Assembly (NCBI GenBank): GCA_035472475.1
Contig: DATIPA010000142.1
Location: forward strand, 1-29,354
Direction: 5' to 3'
Source: JAFAXD01 sp035472475
GTDB lineage: Bacteria; Pseudomonadota; Alphaproteobacteria; Rhizobiales; Xanthobacteraceae
Length of the DNA: 29,354 nt
Shown: positions 8,672 through 16,850 of the stretch, one piece after another
Position numbering within the stretch: the first letter of the stretch is position 1
How the letters are laid out: every line of letters begins with the position of its first letter
Notes under the pieces: generated by a model
What the model saw: only the letters and a program-made list of their open reading frames with translations
The model's database searches: none
Told to the model about the DNA's origin: nothing
Position numbers and translations under genes: made by a program

Positions 8672-8745
8672 TGTGGTGGATTTGAAGTTCCTACAACTCT
8701 TCCGCATCGGTCGCACAGGAACTTCAAATCCAAAAACCACACTAG
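8668..8745. repeat. Bulged palindrome, REP/MITE-like element 1
   Basis: CTAGTGTGG (8668-8676) pairs with CCACACTAG (8737-8745), and the inner arm GGATTTGAAGTTCCT (8678-8692) pairs with AGGAACTTCAAATCC (8717-8731). The stem has an asymmetric bulge (1 nt left, 5 nt right) and a 24-nt loop. Its left end includes the stop codon of the debranching enzyme gene. It is similar in design to the neighbour at 8761-8832. Confidence 0.8.
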
Positions 8746-8760
8746 AATCATAAATTTGCC

Positions 8761-8834
8761 AGTGTCCCTTTGATTCCGAAGTTCGCATCAGAGGGTGCCG
8801 CAAGATCATGCGAACTTCGGAATCAGGACACTAG
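8761..8834. repeat. Bulged palindrome, REP/MITE-like element 2
   Basis: AGTGTCC (8761-8767) pairs with GGACACT (8826-8832), and GATTCCGAAGTTCGCAT (8772-8788) pairs with ATGCGAACTTCGGAATC (8808-8824). The bulge is 4 nt left, 1 nt right; the loop is 19 nt. It shares GAAGTTC and the CACTAG end with element 1, but its bulge asymmetry is reversed, as if the two copies were inverted relative to each other. GGACACTAG also occurs at the outer left edge of element 1 (8663-8671). Confidence 0.8.
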
Positions 8835-8841
8835 TTCGCGG

Positions 8842-9738
8842 CTAGACCGTCACTTGACTGAACTCGCGCTCCATCTCGGCAACATCGGTCCTGGTTGGAA
8901 GGCCCGCCTCGTTGCCGAGGCGCTGCACCTTGTAGGCCGCCGCCGCGCGCGCGAACTGAAAATGTTCTATCCACTTCTTTTGCGGATCGGCCAGATAGGA
9001 ATAGACGTACGCGCCGTGAAACACGTCGCCGGCCCCGCTGGTATCGACGACGCGGCGCGCCGGGATCGGTAGCGCTGGAAGCGTGCTGCGGCGGCCGCGC
9101 TCGTCGTGCCAGCGCAAGCCGCGCTCGCCGTGCGTCACCCCGCCGATGCGGCAGCCACGCTCCGCCAGATAGTCGAGCGTCTGTTCGGTCGTCATTTTCA
9201 GTTGCTGGCAGAACCGCTCCGACACGATGGCGACGTCGATGAAGCCCAGCAGCTCATGCGTGTTGACGCGGACGCCGCCGCCGTCGAGCGAGGTGAGAAT
9301 GCCGGCCTCGCGGCAGGCGCGCGCGTAGTAGAGGGCAGCGTCGGGCTGGTGACCATCGATGTGGAGCGCCCGACAGCCGGTGATATCGAGGGTGGAGAAT
9401 GGGTGCAGATATTTGTCGTCGCGTGCGCGCAGGATCGCACGCTCCCCGGCGTGCGGCATCACGAATGAGAGCGATGAGCGCCGCACCTTGCGAATGTGCA
9501 ACTCGACCTCGTATTTGCGCGCCATGTCCCAAAACATCCGGCCGAGCCAGTCGTCGGCGCCGGTCGCGATCAAATCAGGCTTGATGCCGAGCTTCGCGCA
9601 GCAGAACGCGGCGGTCACCGCGTTGCCGCCGAAGGAAACCGCATATTCCGACGCAACCCCCTTCTCGTCGCCCACCGGAACGTGTCCGGTCACGATCGTC
9701 ACGTCGATATAGGTATGTCCGATGAACAGGGCATGCAT
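8842..9738 (-). CDS. PfkB/ribokinase-family carbohydrate kinase
   Basis: A 298-residue protein from ATG 9738, chosen because GGAG lies 8 nt upstream and MHALFIGHTYIDV is a typical PfkB first strand; the open frame to 9816 adds a non-conserved stretch. EYAVSFGGNAVTAAFCCAKLG (about residues 30-50, the GGN substrate loop) and the signature-2 motif DTSGAGDVFHGAY (about 231-243), holding the catalytic Asp and anion hole, are intact. It phosphorylates a sugar or nucleoside-like substrate with ATP; the substrate is not readable. It is transcribed toward the palindromes and away from the otsB operon. Neighbouring trehalose and glucan genes make a sugar substrate likely. Confidence 0.88.
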   Translation of the reverse strand: MHALFIGHTYIDVTIVTGHVPVGDEKGVASEYAVSFGGNAVTAAFCCAKLGIKPDLIATGADDWLGRMFWDMARKYEVELHIRKVRRSSLSFVMPHAGERAILRARDDKYLHPFSTLDITGCRALHIDGHQPDAALYYARACREAGILTSLDGGGVRVNTHELLGFIDVAIVSERFCQQLKMTTEQTLDYLAERGCRIGGVTHGERGLRWHDERGRRSTLPALPIPARRVVDTSGAGDVFHGAYVYSYLADPQKKWIEHFQFARAAAAYKVQRLGNEAGLPTRTDVAEMEREFSQVTV

Positions 9739-9890
9739 CAGCAATACTCCAGCCGCTTGAAATGGCGGTGTGACGCGTATTCGGGCGCTGTTCGAACCAA
9801 GATCAATCCCGTCCAATGTCGGTTCGCCGCAGGGCCCGGCTCGTCACGCTCGGCGTCTCATTGCAAGGTTCTACAACCCGCCGCAAAATG

Positions 9891-9916
9891 GGAACCGCCA
9901 ATGCCCGTCTTGCGTT
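9891..9916 (+). promoter_or_regulatory. EcfG (general stress sigma) type promoter, distal
   Basis: GGAAC at 9891-9895 and CGTT at 9913-9916 with a 17-nt spacer match the alphaproteobacterial EcfG/RpoE2 consensus GGAAC-N16/17-CGTT. It points toward otsB, about 140 nt upstream of its ATG. Confidence 0.6.
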
Positions 9917-9938
9917 CCAAAAACTCATCGAATCGCAG

Positions 9939-9952
9939 TGCAACAAGTTGCA
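9939..9952. promoter_or_regulatory. Palindrome TGCAAC-AA-GTTGCA between the two EcfG-type promoters
   Basis: A perfect 6-bp inverted repeat with a 2-nt centre, flanked on both sides by GCAGTG-like bases. It lies between the two candidate promoters upstream of otsB and could be an operator; no cognate regulator is evident. Confidence 0.35.
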
Positions 9953-9980
9953 GTGCGTCTTGCCCACAATCGGAAGGCAT

Positions 9981-10005
9981 GGAACTATCAAATTGTGGCC
10001 GCGTT
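9981..10005 (+). promoter_or_regulatory. EcfG (general stress sigma) type promoter, proximal to otsB
   Basis: GGAAC at 9981-9985 and CGTT at 10002-10005 with a 16-nt spacer, 49 nt before the otsB ATG. This is an exact consensus match at a good distance for a short 5' leader. With the distal copy it forms a tandem pair. The 316-nt region 9739-10054 holds these promoters and the palindrome and no gene I can support. Confidence 0.72.
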
Positions 10006-10054
10006 ATAGGGAGTTGGCGGGCAAATTTATGTCACGCGCGGATGGGCTAGCGAC

Positions 10055-10831
10055 ATGCAGGCAAGCAGTACCGGCGTGGCAGCTCCGACGCTTATTCCAG
10101 ACCTGCGCGAATGGGCGATCCTGCTCGACGTGGACGGGACGATCGTCGACCTGGCGCCGACGCCGGCGGACATTCACGTCCCTTCTTCGCTGCTCGAGAC
10201 CCTGCGTCTGCTGAGCGAAAAGACCATGGGCGCCATCGCACTGGTGAGCGGCCGCACCCTGCGCGATCTTGATCAAATCTTTGCGCCTTTGCGGCTCGCC
10301 GTCATCGGCGGCCACGGCGCGGAGTTGCGTCTTGCGGCGGGCGCGCCGGCACTGCGTGAGCCCGTCGGAGGCGTTGATCCGGCGATCAAGCGCGCACTCT
10401 CCACCATCGCTCACGAAAGCTCGGGAATACTGTTCGAAGACAAGGGATATTCGCTTGCGTTGCACTATCGGCTCGTCCCCGAGCAGGGGCGTTTCCTGCG
10501 GGCTGCGGTTGCCGCGATCTGCGCCCAGGTGCCTGGCCAGGAACTCGAAATACTGGACGGCGCGTGTGTGATCGAGATCAAGCACAAGGGCTACAGCAAA
10601 GGCAGCGCCGTGCTCGAACTGATGACACATCCGCCGTTCGTCGGACGGCGTCCGGTCTTCATCGGCGACGATACCACCGACCGCACCGCATTCGCGGTCA
10701 TGCCCCAATTCGCTGGACTTGCGATTTCGGTGCGCAGCCGCGCTCCCGGCGTCGACTTTCATTTCGAGACCCCGCATCAGGTGCGTGCCTGGCTCGAGCG
10801 CTTGGTTACATATGAAAGCGCACCGGTATGA
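10055..10831 (+). CDS. otsB: Trehalose-6-phosphate phosphatase
   Basis: A 258-residue HAD-superfamily phosphatase. Motif I is LLDVDGTIVD with the nucleophile Asp25 and acid Asp27. VSGRTLRDL follows as motif II region. A lysine in IEIKHKGYSKGSA matches the motif III region, and motif IV is FIGDDTTD (about 204-211). IGGHGAEL in the cap domain is also typical of OtsB. The reaction is trehalose 6-phosphate + H2O to trehalose + phosphate in the cytoplasm. The stop overlaps the start of the GH15 gene (ATGA at 10828-10831), so the two are translationally coupled. Two EcfG-type promoters upstream imply general stress control, as known for trehalose genes in other rhizobia. Residue R replaces the usual E after GDD-x-TD, a mild family variation. 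Confidence 0.93.
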   Translation: MQASSTGVAAPTLIPDLREWAILLDVDGTIVDLAPTPADIHVPSSLLETLRLLSEKTMGAIALVSGRTLRDLDQIFAPLRLAVIGGHGAELRLAAGAPALREPVGGVDPAIKRALSTIAHESSGILFEDKGYSLALHYRLVPEQGRFLRAAVAAICAQVPGQELEILDGACVIEIKHKGYSKGSAVLELMTHPPFVGRRPVFIGDDTTDRTAFAVMPQFAGLAISVRSRAPGVDFHFETPHQVRAWLERLVTYESAPV

Positions 10832-12693
10832 ACCACCACAGTCTCGACGCCAGCGCGCTCGAGGATCCTGGTCGCGACGACCAGGGCCGCAAAAGCCATG
10901 GCCTCGAAAGCCATGGTCTCGATCTGGCGATCGTCGGCAACGGTCGCACCGCTGCACTGGTCGATCCGCGGGCACGCATCGTCTGGTGGTGTTACCCGCG
11001 CTACGACGGCGATCCGGTGTTCTGTCGCTTGCTGGCCGGCAAGGAGGAAAAGGGCTTCGCCGACATCGTGCTCGACGACATCGTCGACTACAAATGCGAA
11101 TACTTGCGAAACACCGCGATTGTTTGCACGACCTTGACCGATCGCCGCGGCGGCGCGGTTCGCATCACCGACTTCGCGCCACGCTTCCGGCACTACGAGC
11201 GCATCTTCCGTCCGCCGCAACTGATCCGCATCATCGAGCCGATTGCCGGCGTTCCGCGTATCACCATTCGGGTGCGGCCCACGCATAACTACGGCGAGCA
11301 TCCCGGACAGCACGCGGCCAGCAGCAATCACATCCGATATCAGGGCGACGATCAGGTCATCCGGCTCACGACCGACGCGCCGCTGTCGATGATCGAGCGC
11401 GAGTCGCCCTTTATCCTGAATCGGCCGCTGCATCTCGTGTTTGGCCCGGATGAGCCGTTCACCGGTAATCTGCAGACGACCTGCCGCGAATTCTGCGATC
11501 GTACTCGCGATTACTGGATGGGCTGGGTCCGCGGACTTTCGATCTCATGCGATTGGCAGGACGCCATCATCCGCGCGGCGATCACGCTTAAGCTCAGCAC
11601 GTTCGAAGAGACCGGCGGCATTATCGCGGCGCTCACCACGTCGATACCGGAGGCACCGGGATCGGGACGCACCTGGGACTATCGCTACTGCTGGGTGCGT
11701 GACGCCTATTTCGTGGTGAAGGCGCTCAACCGGATCGGCGCGACCCAGACCATGGAGGAGTTCATCTCCTATACGCTCGGCATCGCCGCCAATCGCGATG
11801 ATGCTTTGCGACCGGTGCACTCGGTGGTGCCTACCGACCCGATGGACGAGCGTATTGCCCCTCACCTCGCCGGATACCAGGGTGACGGCCCGGTACGCAT
11901 CGGCAACGCGGCGGTCCAACAGGTCCAGCACGACACCTACGGCAGCATTATTCTGGCAGCGCTGCCCATGTTCTTCGACCTTCGCCTTCCTCATCCGGCC
12001 GATACGAGCCTGTTTCATCTGCTCGAATCGCTCGGCGCCAAGGCCGCCAGGCTGGCGCTCGAGCCGGACGCCGGCATCTGGGAACTCCGCCAGCGCCGGC
12101 AGGTCCATACCCACTCGGCCGCCATGTGCTGGGCCGGATGCCACCGGCTCGCGGCCATCGCGCGCCATCTTGGTCTGCACGACCGCGCCAAGTTCTGGAG
12201 CGATATTGCCGACCCGATCCGCAAGGAACTGCTCGAACGTGCTTGGAACCGGGCACGCGGCGCGTTTACCGCCGCGTTTGGTTCTGATGACCTTGACGCC
12301 AGTGTTCTTTTGTTGCCCGATCTAGGTATCATAGACGTGGGCGATGAGCGTTTTGTAGGCACGGTCAAGGCGATAGAGCGCGAACTTTTGCGTGAGAAGA
12401 GCGTTATGCGCTACGTGAGTTCCGATGACTTTGGGCTGCCTACGACAGCCTTCCTGACATGCCGCTTCTGGCTCGCCGATGTATGGTCGTCGCTCGGCCG
12501 CCGCGAGGAGGCGCATGATTTGTTTATTGATGCATTGAAGCTGCGCAATCGCTTCGGCCTGCTGTCCGAGGACATCGATCCGAAGACAGGCGCCCTGTGG
12601 GGCAACTTTCCGCAGACCTACTCGATGGCGGGGCTGATCCTGACTGGCATGCGGCTGTCGAGAAGCTGGGAGGACCGGTATTGGGGCGATTGA
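10828..12693 (+). CDS. Glycoside hydrolase family 15 (glucoamylase/trehalase-like)
   Basis: A 621-residue protein. LAIVGNGRTAALVDPRARIV near residues 32-51 is the GH15 N-terminal beta-domain signature. The (alpha/alpha)6 domain contains RTWDYRYCWVRDAYF (about 277), VQHDTYGSI, EPDAGIWELR (general acid Glu) and GLLSEDIDPKTG with GNFPQTYS (second catalytic Glu). The bacterial cytoplasmic GH15 family includes glucoamylases acting on maltooligosaccharides or isomaltose and, in mycobacteria, trehalases. Lying between otsB and otsA with overlaps on both sides, it may be a trehalase setting trehalose turnover, or it may release glucose from glucan; sequence alone does not decide. Residues 21-32 contain a small repeat (SHGLESHGL) from duplicated DNA. 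Confidence 0.9.
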   Translation: MNHHSLDASALEDPGRDDQGRKSHGLESHGLDLAIVGNGRTAALVDPRARIVWWCYPRYDGDPVFCRLLAGKEEKGFADIVLDDIVDYKCEYLRNTAIVCTTLTDRRGGAVRITDFAPRFRHYERIFRPPQLIRIIEPIAGVPRITIRVRPTHNYGEHPGQHAASSNHIRYQGDDQVIRLTTDAPLSMIERESPFILNRPLHLVFGPDEPFTGNLQTTCREFCDRTRDYWMGWVRGLSISCDWQDAIIRAAITLKLSTFEETGGIIAALTTSIPEAPGSGRTWDYRYCWVRDAYFVVKALNRIGATQTMEEFISYTLGIAANRDDALRPVHSVVPTDPMDERIAPHLAGYQGDGPVRIGNAAVQQVQHDTYGSIILAALPMFFDLRLPHPADTSLFHLLESLGAKAARLALEPDAGIWELRQRRQVHTHSAAMCWAGCHRLAAIARHLGLHDRAKFWSDIADPIRKELLERAWNRARGAFTAAFGSDDLDASVLLLPDLGIIDVGDERFVGTVKAIERELLREKSVMRYVSSDDFGLPTTAFLTCRFWLADVWSSLGRREEAHDLFIDALKLRNRFGLLSEDIDPKTGALWGNFPQTYSMAGLILTGMRLSRSWEDRYWGD

Positions 12694-14156
12694 TCATCGT
12701 TTCCAATCGAGTGGCGCTTCCAACCCGCCAGGGTGGCACACAGGCGGGTGGATTGGCTGTCGCCATGCGAGCCGTCCTGCGCCGCCAGTCTGGCATCTGG
12801 TTTGGCTGGAGCGGAAGCGTCGCACCGGATGCACCAGGCGCGGCGCGCGAAATCCATCACGGTGGCCTCCGCTACGTGGTCACCGATCTCCTGCAAGAGG
12901 ATTATGATGAATACTACAACGGTTTCGCCAACCGGGTGCTGTGGCCGATCCTGCACTATCGGCTCGACCTCGCGGAGTTTTTACGCCGCGATCTCACCGG
13001 CTACATGCGTGTCAACGAGCATTTCGCGAGCGAGCTGCACAAGTTCATCAAGCCCGATGATCTGATCTGGGTTCATGACTACCACCTGATGCCGCTCGCC
13101 CGGATGCTGCGCGAGCGCGGACATCGTAATCGCATCGGCTTTTTCCTGCATGTCCCGTTTCCGCCGCCCGAGATCATGACGGCGCTGCCGAACCATGAGC
13201 GGCTGATCCCGAGTCTGGGCTACTACGATGTGACCGGCTTTCAAACGACGAACGACGCCGGCAACTTTGCGCGCTATCTCGTGCGCGAGTGCCGGTTCAC
13301 CAAGATCGATCCGTACACCTTCCAGTCCGGCGAGCGGCGTGTTCGCATCGAAAGCTTTCCGATCGGCATCGAAACCGCGGAGTTCAACCGGCTGGCGCGG
13401 CGGTCCGCCCGCTCGCCGTTCGTCAAGTCCGTGCTTGAGAGCCTGTCCGGCCATGTCATGATGATCGGCGTCGATCGACTGGATTACACCAAAGGTCTCA
13501 CGCTGCGGATGGAAGCTTTCGAAAGCTTCCTCGAAGCTAATCCGGATTGGAGCGGGCTCGTCACCTACCTGCAGATCACCCCGAAGAGCCGCTCGGCGAT
13601 CGCGGAATATTCCGAAATGGAGCGCCAGCTCGGCGCCAGCGCCGGACGCATCAATGCCACCTTCGGCGAAGCCTCCTGGACGCCGATCCGCTACGTCAAC
13701 CGAACCTACAGCCGCAGCGTGCTCGCCGGCCTCTATCGCGCGGCGCGCGTCGGCCTAGTGACGCCGCTGCGCGACGGCATGAATCTCGTCGCCAAAGAAT
13801 ACATCGCCGCGCAGGACGAAGAGGATCCGGGCGTGCTTATCCTGTCGCGCTTTGCCGGCGCGGCGGCCGAATGCAATGCCGCGCTCCTGGTCAATCCGCA
13901 TGATCCGGAAGCGGTCGGCAGCGCCATCGAGCGCGCGCTTACCATGACCTATGAAGAACGCCGCCAGCGTCACGACGCGCTGTTCCAGGTCATCTCCGAG
14001 AACGACATCCACGTCTGGGGCGAACGGTTTCTCGCAGCATTGGCGGGCCCGGCGACCCCGGCGATACCATCGGCCGAGCGGCCCGAGCTGGTGGGCCCCC
14101 GCCTCGTTGTCGGAGGTGGGGTGCGGCGCGGGCTGGCCTCCAACTTTCGCGCCTGA
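12681..14156 (+). CDS. otsA: Trehalose-6-phosphate synthase, GT20
   Basis: A 491-residue protein from TTG 12681, chosen because GGAGG lies exactly 7 nt upstream and the product then begins MGRLIIVSNRV, the canonical OtsA start. It overlaps the GH15 stop by 13 nt. GGLAVAMRAVL is the N-terminal glycine loop. GIWFGWSG, VHDYHLMPLARMLR, FFLHVPFPPPEI, GVDRLDYTKGL and TPLRDGMNLVAKEY are all intact. The reaction is UDP-glucose + glucose 6-phosphate to trehalose 6-phosphate + UDP. The 30-residue C-terminal tail after LAALAGP is low complexity. With otsB it completes the OtsAB route to trehalose, a desiccation and osmotic protectant, transcribed from the EcfG-type promoters. Its TGA directly abuts the TAA of the convergent small gene. 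Confidence 0.95.
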   Translation: MGRLIIVSNRVALPTRQGGTQAGGLAVAMRAVLRRQSGIWFGWSGSVAPDAPGAAREIHHGGLRYVVTDLLQEDYDEYYNGFANRVLWPILHYRLDLAEFLRRDLTGYMRVNEHFASELHKFIKPDDLIWVHDYHLMPLARMLRERGHRNRIGFFLHVPFPPPEIMTALPNHERLIPSLGYYDVTGFQTTNDAGNFARYLVRECRFTKIDPYTFQSGERRVRIESFPIGIETAEFNRLARRSARSPFVKSVLESLSGHVMMIGVDRLDYTKGLTLRMEAFESFLEANPDWSGLVTYLQITPKSRSAIAEYSEMERQLGASAGRINATFGEASWTPIRYVNRTYSRSVLAGLYRAARVGLVTPLRDGMNLVAKEYIAAQDEEDPGVLILSRFAGAAAECNAALLVNPHDPEAVGSAIERALTMTYEERRQRHDALFQVISENDIHVWGERFLAALAGPATPAIPSAERPELVGPRLVVGGGVRRGLASNFRA

Positions 14157-14528
14157 TTAGCGCGCCTGGGTGTTCGGTTTGGCCGATTGTTCGGAATCGC
14201 GCGCCATCTCAAGACAGGTCATCAATTCGGTGTAGATCGGATTGACAGAGCCGGCGCCCGACACTCCGACACACATCGCGCGATCGGCGGCGGCAAACTG
14301 CGACCACTCCTTCGACAACTCGTCGCGCGCCTGTTGTTCGGCCTCCTCACAGTGCTCACTCGCGTCGGCTTGCGTCCGGTCGATCGTGCGCGCCTCCGGT
14401 ATCAGCGACAGGGCCCGGCAGGCCGCCTTGATGTTGTAATTCGGTACCGTCGCTACACTGGGAGCAGCGTGCGCGGTGCCGGCCAGCGTGAGCAACGCGA
14501 TCAGGGTCGCGCTCGAGAACCTTAGCAT
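14157..14528 (-). CDS. Small secreted four-cysteine protein of unknown function
   Basis: A 123-residue product from ATG 14528, with GAGG 4-7 nt upstream; the open frame to 14600 is rejected because the signal peptide (MLRFSSATLIALLTLAGTAHA) starts at this ATG. The mature protein has Cys residues in ACRAL, EHCEEA, AMCVG and MTCLEMA, so two disulfides are possible. It also has an Arg-rich RQ-type helix (EEAEQQARDELSKEW). I do not recognise a named domain; similar periplasmic small proteins are common in Bradyrhizobium. It is convergent with otsA, with no intergenic base. A degenerate stress-promoter-like GCAAC-N16-CGTT lies on this strand at 14591-14567, 38 nt before the start. Confidence 0.75.
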   Translation of the reverse strand: MLRFSSATLIALLTLAGTAHAAPSVATVPNYNIKAACRALSLIPEARTIDRTQADASEHCEEAEQQARDELSKEWSQFAAADRAMCVGVSGAGSVNPIYTELMTCLEMARDSEQSAKPNTQAR

Positions 14529-14721
14529 GACACCTCGGCTCCTGTGTTGGAAGGGACTTGTTAAACAACGCATCAACAAGTTGCCGGTTGCATCGCGCAC
14601 GCGTGCGCCTCGCCGCCGTAGTGCCTAATTCTCATGTGGTCATGCAGCGGGCGACGCGCGATCGGCCTTCGAGCACGAAGCGGCTGGGGTTCGCTGTTGC
14701 GCCAATCAGCACGGGGAAGAC

Positions 14722-15132
14722 ATGACCATCAACAACAGTGAAGCCGAGATTTTGGACGCTGCGGAAGAGCAAGCCCAGGACCTGAGCCAAGACCTAGGTC
14801 CGGCCGAGCAGGTCGAAGCCGCCATACGCGATTTTGTTCGCCAGGACGTCACGCACGTGCGGCGGGTGCCGGCGCCCGATCAACCGACCGAAGTCGTGGC
14901 AAGCGTCAATTCGCTGGTCCAGCGCGTCGCCGGAGCCTCGCTCCGCGAGATGCAGAACGTGATCTGGGAGCTGGAGAGCCTGCGCGATTTCCTGCAAAGC
15001 GAGGGAGAGCGCGTGCAGCGGGAAATCTCCAACTATGCGCAGCTCGCCCAGGCCGCGATGACCTCGACCCGGAGCATCGCCGACAACATGGTGCACTGGA
15101 AGAAATTCGCCGACGGCAAGCGCTCGCACTGA
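14722..15132 (+). CDS. Conserved hypothetical helical protein
   Basis: A 136-residue acidic, soluble product preceded by GGGGAAG, 3-9 nt before the ATG. There is no signal peptide or membrane helix. Residues 1-45 are Glu/Asp/Gln-rich (ILDAAEEQAQDLSQDLG). Residues about 75-125 (LREMQNVIWELESLRDFLQS... to the end) look like long amphipathic helices able to form a coiled coil, ending in a basic KKFADGKRSH. No catalytic motif or named family is recognised. It stands alone between a minus-strand gene and nicotinamidase; about 46 nt separate it from the latter, so cotranscription is possible. Confidence 0.75.
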   Translation: MTINNSEAEILDAAEEQAQDLSQDLGPAEQVEAAIRDFVRQDVTHVRRVPAPDQPTEVVASVNSLVQRVAGASLREMQNVIWELESLRDFLQSEGERVQREISNYAQLAQAAMTSTRSIADNMVHWKKFADGKRSH

Positions 15133-15178
15133 ACCCGTGCTAAATTAACGCTCAGCTAGCGGCGCGTTGGCTGGGCTC

Positions 15179-15823
15179 ATGGCTGAACGAACCAGCATCG
15201 GCGACCGGGACGTCTTTCTGGTCGTCGATCTTCAAAATGACTTCTGCCCAGGCGGTAAGCTGGCGGTGCCACGCGGCGACGAGGTGGTGCCGCTGGTCAA
15301 CCGCCTGGCGGTCGAGTTCAAGCATGTCATCTTGACCCAGGACTGGCACCCGCCGGGCCATCTGTCGTTTGCCTCCTCGCACGCGGACAAAAAGCCCTAC
15401 GACACGATTCAGGCCCCCTACGGGACGCAGGAGCTGTGGCCGGATCATTGCGTCCAGGGCACGCGCGGCGCCGAGCTGCGGCAGGATCTCGAGGCCGCGC
15501 ACGCCGAGCTCGTGTTGCGTAAGGGCTATCACCGCGAGATCGACTCCTACTCCGCGTTCTATGAGAACGATCGCAAGACCCATACCGGGCTTACCGGGTA
15601 TCTGCGCGAGCGCGGTTTTACCCGTGTGTTCATCGCCGGTCTCGCCTTCGACTTCTGCGTCCGCTTTTCAGGCGAGGATGCCCGGCGCGAGGGTTTCGAG
15701 CCGATCGTGATCGAGGATGCCTGCCGCGGCATCGATGTGGGAGGCTCGATGGCCAAGGCGCGGCGCGTCCTGGCCGAGTTCAATGTCGCCTGCGTCCCGG
15801 CCGACGCCGTCGCCCGGGGTTGA
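15179..15823 (+). CDS. pncA: Nicotinamidase
   Basis: A 214-residue cysteine amidohydrolase of the isochorismatase fold. From the ATG at 15179, the catalytic Asp is D17 in VVDLQNDF. The metal ligands are in TQDWHPPGHLSF (Asp, His, His). The catalytic Lys is in LVLRKGYHREIDSYSAF, and the nucleophile Cys is in AFDFCVRFSGEDA. ELWPDHCVQGTRGAEL is also diagnostic. It hydrolyses nicotinamide to nicotinate for NAD salvage in the cytoplasm and may hydrolyse pyrazinamide. A TTG at 15167 would add four residues, but the ATG is preferred. No neighbouring NAD gene is present. Confidence 0.93.
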   Translation: MAERTSIGDRDVFLVVDLQNDFCPGGKLAVPRGDEVVPLVNRLAVEFKHVILTQDWHPPGHLSFASSHADKKPYDTIQAPYGTQELWPDHCVQGTRGAELRQDLEAAHAELVLRKGYHREIDSYSAFYENDRKTHTGLTGYLRERGFTRVFIAGLAFDFCVRFSGEDARREGFEPIVIEDACRGIDVGGSMAKARRVLAEFNVACVPADAVARG

Positions 15824-15956
15824 CCGCCAGCGGACGGCGGCCGATGACGCGCCGCCCTGACGTGTGCGATTCCGGTGCTGGTTTTGCGGCGCGAACTGCG
15901 CTTGAATCCTGCGCACCACCATCCCGCCGAACATCTGCAAACCCTGGAGCCGCGTC

Positions 15957-16826
15957 ATGGCCACGAGTTTTCGTCAGATCATCAACCAGGCCGTCAAGGA
16001 TAAGCGGTTCCTGGTCGTTCCCGGCGCGCATGACGCGCTCAGCGCGCGGCTCATCCAGTCGATCGGCTTCGAGACCTACTTCATCGGCGGCTTTCCGGTA
16101 ACCGGCGCCCGCTACGGCGTGCCCGATATCGGCCTCAAGGGGTTCGGCGAAATCGCGGCTGCGGTGCGCGACATCATGTCGGCCTGCGACCTGCCGGTGT
16201 TCGTCGACGGCGACGACGGTTACGGCGACGTGAAGAACGTCGTGCACACCGTTCAGAGCTACGAGCGCATGGGCGTGAGCGCGATCCTGATCGAAGATCA
16301 GCAGTGGCCTAAACGCTGCGGCCACATGGTCGGCAAGAAGGTTGTCCCTACCGACGTTGCGGAGGCAAAGATCAAGGCGGCGTGTTCGGAGCGCAGCAAC
16401 CCGGAGACCTGGATCCTCGCCCGCACCGATGCGCGCGCCGTCTACGACCTCGACGAGGCGCTGCGCCGCGCCGAGCGCTATGTGCGCGCCGGCGCCGACG
16501 GCATTTTCATCGAGGCGCCGCGCAGTATCGATGAGCTCAAGCGCATCGGGCGCGCCTTCGACGTGCCGCAGATCTGCAATCCGCTGGTCGGTGGCCACAC
16601 CCCGATCCTGGGCATAGAGGACCTGGGTGCGCTCGGTTTCAACGCTGCGTTACTCGGCCTCGACACGCTGATGCATGCCGCAAAAGCGATCGAGGCGGTG
16701 CTGCTGGACATGAAAACCGGGGCGTTTGCCCGCCGCAATGACGGGATGGAGTTCGAGCACTACAAGAAGGTGGTCGGCTACGACAAATGGGAAGCGATTG
16801 ACGCGCGTTTTGCCGGCACGAACTAG
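15957..16826 (+). CDS. Isocitrate lyase/PEP mutase family enzyme
   Basis: A 289-residue (beta/alpha)8 protein with GGAG about 9 nt before the ATG. PGAHDALSARL, FIGGFPVTG and VDGDDGYGD (Mg-binding aspartates) are typical of the superfamily. The gating loop contains WPKRCGHMVGKK, with K119-R-C121-G-H123 matching the KKCGH signature of C-C lyases. This indicates a lyase (2-methylisocitrate lyase, oxaloacetate decarboxylase, dimethylmalate lyase-like) rather than a phosphonopyruvate mutase. Residues after 250 (FEHYKKVVGYDKWEAID) fit the family length. The exact substrate is unknown; many Bradyrhizobium paralogs exist. It has its own ribosome binding site and may be read through into the next gene 24 nt downstream. 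Confidence 0.85.
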   Translation: MATSFRQIINQAVKDKRFLVVPGAHDALSARLIQSIGFETYFIGGFPVTGARYGVPDIGLKGFGEIAAAVRDIMSACDLPVFVDGDDGYGDVKNVVHTVQSYERMGVSAILIEDQQWPKRCGHMVGKKVVPTDVAEAKIKAACSERSNPETWILARTDARAVYDLDEALRRAERYVRAGADGIFIEAPRSIDELKRIGRAFDVPQICNPLVGGHTPILGIEDLGALGFNAALLGLDTLMHAAKAIEAVLLDMKTGAFARRNDGMEFEHYKKVVGYDKWEAIDARFAGTN

Positions 16827-16850
16827 CCTCGGGAAAAGGATGAGAAACAC

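Noticed and set aside
9496..10050. Plus-strand open frame across the PfkB start and the otsB upstream region
   Set aside because: It is antisense to PfkB, has no motif or ribosome binding site, and contains the stress promoters.
14567..14591. Degenerate EcfG-type promoter (GCAAC-N16-CGTT, minus strand) before the 14157-14528 gene
   Set aside because: It has a mismatch at a strongly conserved G, so it is noted in that gene's entry but not listed as a promoter.
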